10,185 nt of DNA from Polyangia bacterium (GTDB lineage Bacteria > Myxococcota_A > Polyangia > Polyangiales > Polyangiaceae). Location of the stretch: positions 1 through 10,185 of the forward strand of contig JAUILJ010000212.1 in NCBI GenBank assembly GCA_030433055.1, read 5' to 3'. Below, in pieces: positions 7,225 through 10,185 of the stretch. The notes under the pieces are model-generated. The model worked only from the letters and a program-made list of their open reading frames with translations. It searched no databases and was not told the origin of the DNA. Within the stretch, counting starts at the first letter, position 1, and each line of letters starts with the position of its first letter. The position numbers and the translations under genes were made by a program.

Positions 7225-8427
7225 ATGACTCTGGCGGCCCTGCAGAGCGCGCGGGTGCGACAGCGCATCGACCAGGCGTTGAGGGATGGCTTGGTGACCC
7301 ACTGGCCCTTCCCCGAGGATGCGGGCAAGCGCCTGGTGCTCGAAGCGGGTGGCGTTGGTAGCTGGACCATCAGGAGCAAGGGCTCCCGGGTAGTCGTCGA
7401 GCCGGGCCCCACACGCCGCCCTGATGCGACGGTCTACGCGGACGCCCTGACCCTGGCCGAGTTGCTGGAGGGGGAACACTCTGGCGTCGATCTGTGGCTC
7501 AAGGGCTTCGTACGCGTGCGCGGATCCATCGCGCTGGCCCTCAAGCTGGAGGTGTTGCTCAAGGGGCCGCGCAAGGTGACCTATTCGCGGCCTCGCCGAG
7601 TGACGGCTGGGGGCATCGACACGTTCCTGCTCGAGGCCGGGGAAGGAGACCGCCTGCCGGTCCTGCTGCTGCATGGGCTGAGCGCGACCGGTGCCTCGAT
7701 GCTCCCGACGCTGCCCCCCCTCGCTGGGGACCGACGTGTGCTCGTGCCGGACCTGCCGGGTTTCGGCGAGACCGCGAAGCCCTTCATCGACTATGACGCG
7801 GAGTTTTTCGCCAAGTGGGTGGTCCAGCTCCTGGACAGCCTGGGGATCGAGCGTGCGCACCTGATCGGCAACTCCATGGGAGGGCGCATCTCGATCGAGG
7901 TAGGGCTGCGCTACCCCGAGCGTGTTGGAAAACTCGCGCTCTACTGTCCCGCGGTCGCCTTCCGCAAGCTGCGTCAGCTGGTGCCGCTGGTCAAAGTGAT
8001 CCGCCCGGAACTAGGGGCGCTACCCATTCGCGTCCCTCGTAGCCTGGTGATGGGGGTGATGCAGCAGATCTTCTCCAAGCCGGATCGCGTGCCAGCGCCG
8101 TGGTTCGACGCCGCAGCGGACGAGTTCTTTCGAGTGTTCTCCACGCGGCGTGGCCGCATCGCGCTCTTCAGTGCCGCACGGCAAATCTATTTGGACAACC
8201 CCTGGGGTGACCGAGGCTTCTGGGAGCGGCTCCGGCGTCTCGAGCCCCCAGCGCTCTTCGTCTGGGGAGATCGCGATGTGCTGGTACCCAGCGGTTTCTC
8301 CAAGCACGTCGAGGAGGCGTTACCCGCCGCGCGCTCCGTCGTGCTGCGCGACTGCGGACACGTGCCTCAGTTCGAGCTGCCCGACGTGCTCCACCCGCTG
8401 GTCAAAGAATTTCTCTCAGATGCCTGA
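7225..8427 (+). CDS. SCP2-like domain fused to an alpha/beta hydrolase
   Basis: A 400-residue two-domain protein. Residues 1-115 resemble the SCP2 sterol-carrier fold: a run like PDATVYADALTLAELLEGE (67-85) followed by WLKGFVRVRGSIALALKLEV (91-110), the 'G-x-hydrophobic-x-hydrophobic-x-G-alternating-L' ending typical of SCP2 domains, which bind lipid or acyl chains in a hydrophobic tunnel. Residues about 128-400 are a complete alpha/beta hydrolase: oxyanion-hole HG (150-151), nucleophile elbow GNSMGG with S217, acid D351 in WGDRDVLVP, and H379 in CGHVPQFE. A cap domain occupies about 243-325. There is no signal peptide, so it is probably cytosolic. A role in hydrolysing a lipid, ester or similar hydrophobic substrate is inferred from the fusion; the substrate is unknown. 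The ATG at 7225 has no clear ribosome binding site, but no better start was found. The gene is divergent from the efflux operon across a 206-base gap. Confidence 0.9.
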   Translation: MTLAALQSARVRQRIDQALRDGLVTHWPFPEDAGKRLVLEAGGVGSWTIRSKGSRVVVEPGPTRRPDATVYADALTLAELLEGEHSGVDLWLKGFVRVRGSIALALKLEVLLKGPRKVTYSRPRRVTAGGIDTFLLEAGEGDRLPVLLLHGLSATGASMLPTLPPLAGDRRVLVPDLPGFGETAKPFIDYDAEFFAKWVVQLLDSLGIERAHLIGNSMGGRISIEVGLRYPERVGKLALYCPAVAFRKLRQLVPLVKVIRPELGALPIRVPRSLVMGVMQQIFSKPDRVPAPWFDAAADEFFRVFSTRRGRIALFSAARQIYLDNPWGDRGFWERLRRLEPPALFVWGDRDVLVPSGFSKHVEEALPAARSVVLRDCGHVPQFELPDVLHPLVKEFLSDA

Positions 8428-8430
8428 GAG
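8413..8430 (+). terminator. Hairpin across the hydrolase stop codon, possible terminator
   Basis: A perfect 7-bp inverted repeat, CTCTCAG (8413-8419) and CTGAGAG (8424-8430), with the 4-base loop ATGC; the TGA stop (8425-8427) lies in the right arm. No T-run follows on the plus strand, so it is not a canonical intrinsic terminator. It may instead stabilise the message end or slow RNA polymerase. Confidence 0.4.
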
Positions 8431-8498
8431 TAGGTCGATGCGGAGCCCCCGGCACCGCTCGACGCCCGAGGATTGCGAGCCCTTGCGTCACCCTGACT

Positions 8499-8524
8499 CG
8501 ACAGGCGAGTGGCGCCGATTGTCG
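8499..8524 (+). other. Second hairpin in the gap before the duplicated-motif gene
   Basis: CGACA-GGCG (8499-8507) can pair with CGCC (8513-8516) and, after a 3-base bulge, TGTCG (8520-8524), around a 5-base loop. It lies mid-gap between two plus-strand genes. There is no T-tract. The rest of 8428-8584 shows no convincing promoter or gene. Confidence 0.25.
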
Positions 8525-8584
8525 CGAAGCTAGCCAGGCGTAGCCCAACAAAGTACGCTTTCGACCTGACGACCGGTGTTCAGG

Positions 8585-8860
8585 ATGGCGACCTCGAGGA
8601 AAGCAGTGCGTAAGCCAAGGGCGAGCGCGGACCGTGCGAGCGGTACCCGTCGCCGGGCCCCGGAGACCCCTGTGTCGCAACCACCCGACACCGACGACAT
8701 CGACTTCGCTTGGGACGGCGAGAGCGATGGTGAGCCCCCGCGTTCCATGCAGCCCACGCTGCTCGAGATCGATCCGCTCCAGTACGATCACGATGAAGCT
8801 CGCGAGAAGCAGCCCACGCTGCTCGAGATCGACCCGCTCCAGTACGACTCGAACGAGTGA
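8585..8860 (+). CDS. Unrecognised 91-residue protein with a duplicated QPTLLEIDPLQYD motif
   Basis: I do not recognise a family. The protein has a basic, disordered-looking head (about residues 1-24, mostly Arg, Lys, Ala, Ser), then an acidic stretch (DTDDIDFAWDGESDGEPP, 35-52). It ends with two identical 13-residue motifs, QPTLLEIDPLQYD, at 56-68 and 76-88, joined by HDEAREK and closing with SNE. The motifs are exactly 20 residues apart. There are no membrane segments, signal peptide or cysteines. Support for coding: the codons prefer G or C in third position like the neighbours, and the only base difference between the two repeat copies (8773 T, 8833 C) is synonymous in this frame (Asp) but would change Ile/Val on the opposite strand. 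The ATG at 8585 is chosen over the in-frame GTG at 8576; neither has a strong ribosome binding site (AGG abuts the ATG). The duplicated motif looks like a docking or interaction peptide, which is inference. Confidence 0.65.
   Translation: MATSRKAVRKPRASADRASGTRRRAPETPVSQPPDTDDIDFAWDGESDGEPPRSMQPTLLEIDPLQYDHDEAREKQPTLLEIDPLQYDSNE
8749..8847 (+). repeat. Two 39-bp direct repeats, 60-bp period
   Basis: Copies at 8749-8787 and 8809-8847 are identical except at one base (8773 T versus 8833 C). The 21 bases between them are unrelated. The period is exactly 60 bases, so the reading frame of the small protein is kept. This looks like an in-frame tandem duplication, either recent or kept alike by selection or conversion. 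Confidence 0.9.
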
Positions 8861-8873
8861 CGCATCACGAGCC

Positions 8874-8892
8874 GAGTGCGTGCGGTGCACTC
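8874..8892. terminator. Hairpin between convergent genes, possible bidirectional terminator
   Basis: GAGTGC (8874-8879) and GCACTC (8887-8892) form a perfect 6-bp inverted repeat with a 7-base loop. It lies in the 30-base junction between the small plus-strand gene (stop at 8860) and the NUDIX gene (stop at 8893-8891), running into the latter's stop codon. Only a short TTT follows on the plus strand, so termination is plausible but unproven. Confidence 0.38.
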
Positions 8893-9556
8893 AGCTTTGC
8901 AGCTCGTAGCGCCAGGGCCCCCGGGTGGGCATGAGTAACCGGCGACGCGCTCCGCTCGCGTGAACGTCTCCAGACTCGTAGCCCGCGTCACCCTCGTAGA
9001 GCGAGACGATCCCGGTCGAGTCTGCCACTGGGCGTGGGGTAAAGTACTCAGGCGAACGAGCGCTCAGACTGTCGATTGCCTCGCGGAAGTGATCGTATGG
9101 AAGGAGCTTCGCCAGGGTGACGAAGGTAGGAGGTGGGAGCTCGAGCTCGTGAGCCCGATGGAGCGCCAGCGCGGCAGCCGGGGACAGCCAGCGGTGGCGC
9201 AGCACCTCGCCGCCATCCACCTGCACCCGATGGCTCGGCGCCGCCGCCCAGAAGAACCAGGTGCGAAAGCGCTTGGGACGCCCCTCCGGGGTAACCCAGT
9301 GTGCGTCCACTGCGAGGTCTCGCGGGCTGAGCTCGAGGCCCGCCTCCTCCAGCGTTTCACGGCAGGCGGCGCTTCTGGCGCGCTCGAGCTCATCTTCGCC
9401 CCCGTCCACCGCGTCCACTCGGCCGCCCGGGAACACCCACGCTCCACCGTGAAAGCTCAGGCGCGAGTTTCGCTGGAGCAGCAGGACCTCCAGAGCGCCT
9501 TGCGCGGCGCCTCGGAGCACCACACAGGTTGCCGAGGGGTGCGCGGGAACGTTCAC
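8891..9556 (-). CDS. NUDIX hydrolase
   Basis: Mg2+-dependent pyrophosphohydrolase of the NUDIX superfamily, which cleaves nucleoside diphosphates linked to another group. The protein has 221 residues. The full 23-residue NUDIX box is present at 52-74 with all signature residues: G52, E58, R66, E67, E70, E71 and G73 (CRETLEEAGL). It is preceded by a strand-loop FHGGAWVFPGGRVDAVD (35-51) typical of the fold. Residues about 113-150 (GGEVLRHRWLSPAAALALH, then ELPPPTFVTLAKL) resemble the NUDT19/CoA-type branch, but I cannot fix the substrate. A further 70 or so C-terminal residues are unassigned. The start is GTG at 9556, with a weak AGG about 10 bases upstream and no better in-frame start. It converges with the small repeat-protein gene and is divergent from the sigma-54 activator gene. 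Confidence 0.93.
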   Translation of the reverse strand: MNVPAHPSATCVVLRGAAQGALEVLLLQRNSRLSFHGGAWVFPGGRVDAVDGGEDELERARSAACRETLEEAGLELSPRDLAVDAHWVTPEGRPKRFRTWFFWAAAPSHRVQVDGGEVLRHRWLSPAAALALHRAHELELPPPTFVTLAKLLPYDHFREAIDSLSARSPEYFTPRPVADSTGIVSLYEGDAGYESGDVHASGARRRLLMPTRGPWRYELQS

Positions 9557-9617
9557 CGGCTGAGCCTAGCACTGGCCCGACACGAGATTCGTCGATATCC
9601 AAGCACAAACCGCGCAG

Positions 9618-9628
9618 GGTGCTGCACC
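9618..9628. promoter_or_regulatory. Palindrome in the NUDIX/activator divergent gap
   Basis: GGTGC-T-GCACC is a perfect 11-bp palindrome almost in the middle of the 127-base gap (9557-9683) between two divergent genes, where a shared operator could lie. Arms of 5 bp can arise by chance in a gap of this length, so support is weak. No clear sigma-70 or sigma-54 promoter was found in this gap. Confidence 0.22.
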
Positions 9629-9683
9629 GGCTCTCCGAGCGCCGCTTTTATGGCGAACGGCGGAGGCTCCAAACTAGAGTGGC

Positions 9684-10185
9684 ATGGTGAGTCGAAACGA
9701 GTTGATGCAGCTGGCCCTGGAAGAGGCTGCGGGCGCGGTGATCGTGTTGGATGAGCGCCTCAAGATCGTAGAGCGGACAGCGCTCGCCGAGCAGTTGGCA
9801 GGCTCGGCTCTGCCCGTTGGCGCGCTCGCTTCGAAGGTGCTGTGTGGCGAGGCCGGAGAGCGGCCAATCGCGGAAGCGCTGGCCGAAGGGCGCGCGATGA
9901 CGGGTCGCGTTCCCCGCATCAGTTTCGACGGTGGAGCTCGGATGCTTCGCGTGCGCGCGGTGCCTCTGGCGGACCCAATCCGTGGCTGGATGTTGTTCTT
10001 GGAGCCCGAGAGTGGCAACACGTTGGCCGAGGGGGAGGTGAACTTTCATGGCATCTTGACCTGCGATGGCCGGATGAAGGCCCTCCTCGCCGACCTGGTG
10101 AAGGTCGCGCAGGCAGACTCCAGCGTGCTTGTCCGTGGGGAAACGGGGAGCGGCAAGGAATTAGTGGCTCAGGCGGTTCACCTGG
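9684..10185 (+). CDS. Sigma-54-dependent transcriptional activator, N-terminal part (truncated by window edge)
   Basis: The frame is open from the ATG at 9684 to the window end: 167 complete codons plus one base. Residues about 10-110 look like a degenerate PAS-type sensor domain: AGAVIVLDERLKIVERT (16-32) as the opening strand pair and ARMLRVRAVPL...GWMLFLEPE (85-109) as the closing strands. Residues 121 onward begin the AAA+ domain of bacterial enhancer-binding proteins: FHGILTCDGRMKALL (121-135), then AQADSSVLVRGETGSGKEL (142-160), whose GETGSGKE (152-159) is the Walker A motif. The family's more usual form is GESGTGKE. Such proteins use ATP to open sigma-54 promoters. The GAFTGA loop, Walker B and C-terminal Fis-like DNA-binding domain lie outside the window. 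There is no phosphoacceptor receiver domain, so activation is likely by a ligand or partner. The ribosome binding site is weak (GAG about 6 bases upstream). Confidence 0.88.
   Translation, partial: MVSRNELMQLALEEAAGAVIVLDERLKIVERTALAEQLAGSALPVGALASKVLCGEAGERPIAEALAEGRAMTGRVPRISFDGGARMLRVRAVPLADPIRGWMLFLEPESGNTLAEGEVNFHGILTCDGRMKALLADLVKVAQADSSVLVRGETGSGKELVAQAVHL

Noticed and set aside
7087..7860. 257-residue minus-strand open frame opposite the hydrolase gene
   Set aside because: Gln/Arg/His-rich shadow of the SCP2-hydrolase gene; it also runs through the divergent promoter region.
8420..8533. 37-codon plus-strand frame starting inside the hydrolase stop (ATGCCTGA overlap)
   Set aside because: The overlap resembles translational coupling, but there is no ribosome binding site, the peptide is Arg/Ser/Pro-rich and featureless, and the ATG lies in a hairpin loop.
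8402..8890. 162-residue minus-strand open frame over the repeat gene
   Set aside because: It overlaps the hydrolase end and the whole small gene, has no domain, and the repeat copies differ nonsynonymously in this frame but synonymously in the plus-strand frame.
9557..9683. Sigma-54 promoter (TGGC-N-TTGC) in the NUDIX/activator gap
   Set aside because: A TGGC occurs near 9573, but no GC element stands at the required spacing on either strand.
8960..9754. 264-residue plus-strand open frame opposite the NUDIX gene
   Set aside because: Antisense to a complete NUDIX box and overlapping the start of the sigma-54 activator in another frame.

Overview
The window is GC-rich, densely coding bacterial chromosome. 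Several genes have the flavour of a large-genome, predatory or social deltaproteobacterium, most likely Myxococcota (Polyangiales-like): a sigma-54 activator with a degenerate sensor domain, a sterol-carrier-like/hydrolase fusion, and a TauD-type dioxygenase. The lineage is an inference from gene content and base composition; no rRNA or other phylogenetic marker was compared. There are no tRNA or rRNA genes, insertion sequences, CRISPR arrays or phage genes.

Layout. Positions 1-7018 form one run of five genes, all on the minus strand and read from right to left: a TetR-family repressor (7018-6413), a periplasmic adaptor of an RND pump (6420-5161), the RND inner-membrane pump (5164-1874), peptide chain release factor 3, prfC (1806-220), and the first 60 residues of a TauD/TfdA-like dioxygenase (180-1, cut by the window edge). 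The repressor, adaptor and pump genes overlap by 8 and 4 bases, so they are almost certainly one operon. A sigma-70-like promoter (TTGACG, 17 bases, CATAAG) lies upstream of the repressor. An inverted repeat covers its -10 box, which fits autoregulation of the pump operon. No outer-membrane factor is encoded here, so the pump presumably uses a TolC-like protein encoded elsewhere. prfC follows after only 67 bases, and that gap can fold into several helices, one of which pairs with the prfC ribosome binding site.

Divergent from the pump operon, on the plus strand, is a 400-residue protein (7225-8427). It joins an N-terminal SCP2-like (sterol-carrier/lipid-binding) domain to an alpha/beta hydrolase with an intact Ser-Asp-His triad. 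After a 157-base gap comes an unrecognised 91-residue protein (8585-8860). It has a basic head and an acidic tail carrying two exact copies of QPTLLEIDPLQYD spaced exactly 20 residues apart; this is the most distinctive object in the window.

The right end holds a convergent NUDIX hydrolase (9556-8891, minus strand, GTG start). Divergent from it is the 5' part of a sigma-54-dependent activator (9684 to the window end, plus strand), truncated just after its Walker A motif.

Most of the window is ordinary, well-understood machinery. The items worth a second look are the duplicated-motif protein, the SCP2-hydrolase fusion, the RND pump that lacks the usual TM10 lysine and has an added cytoplasmic tail, and the folded prfC leader.
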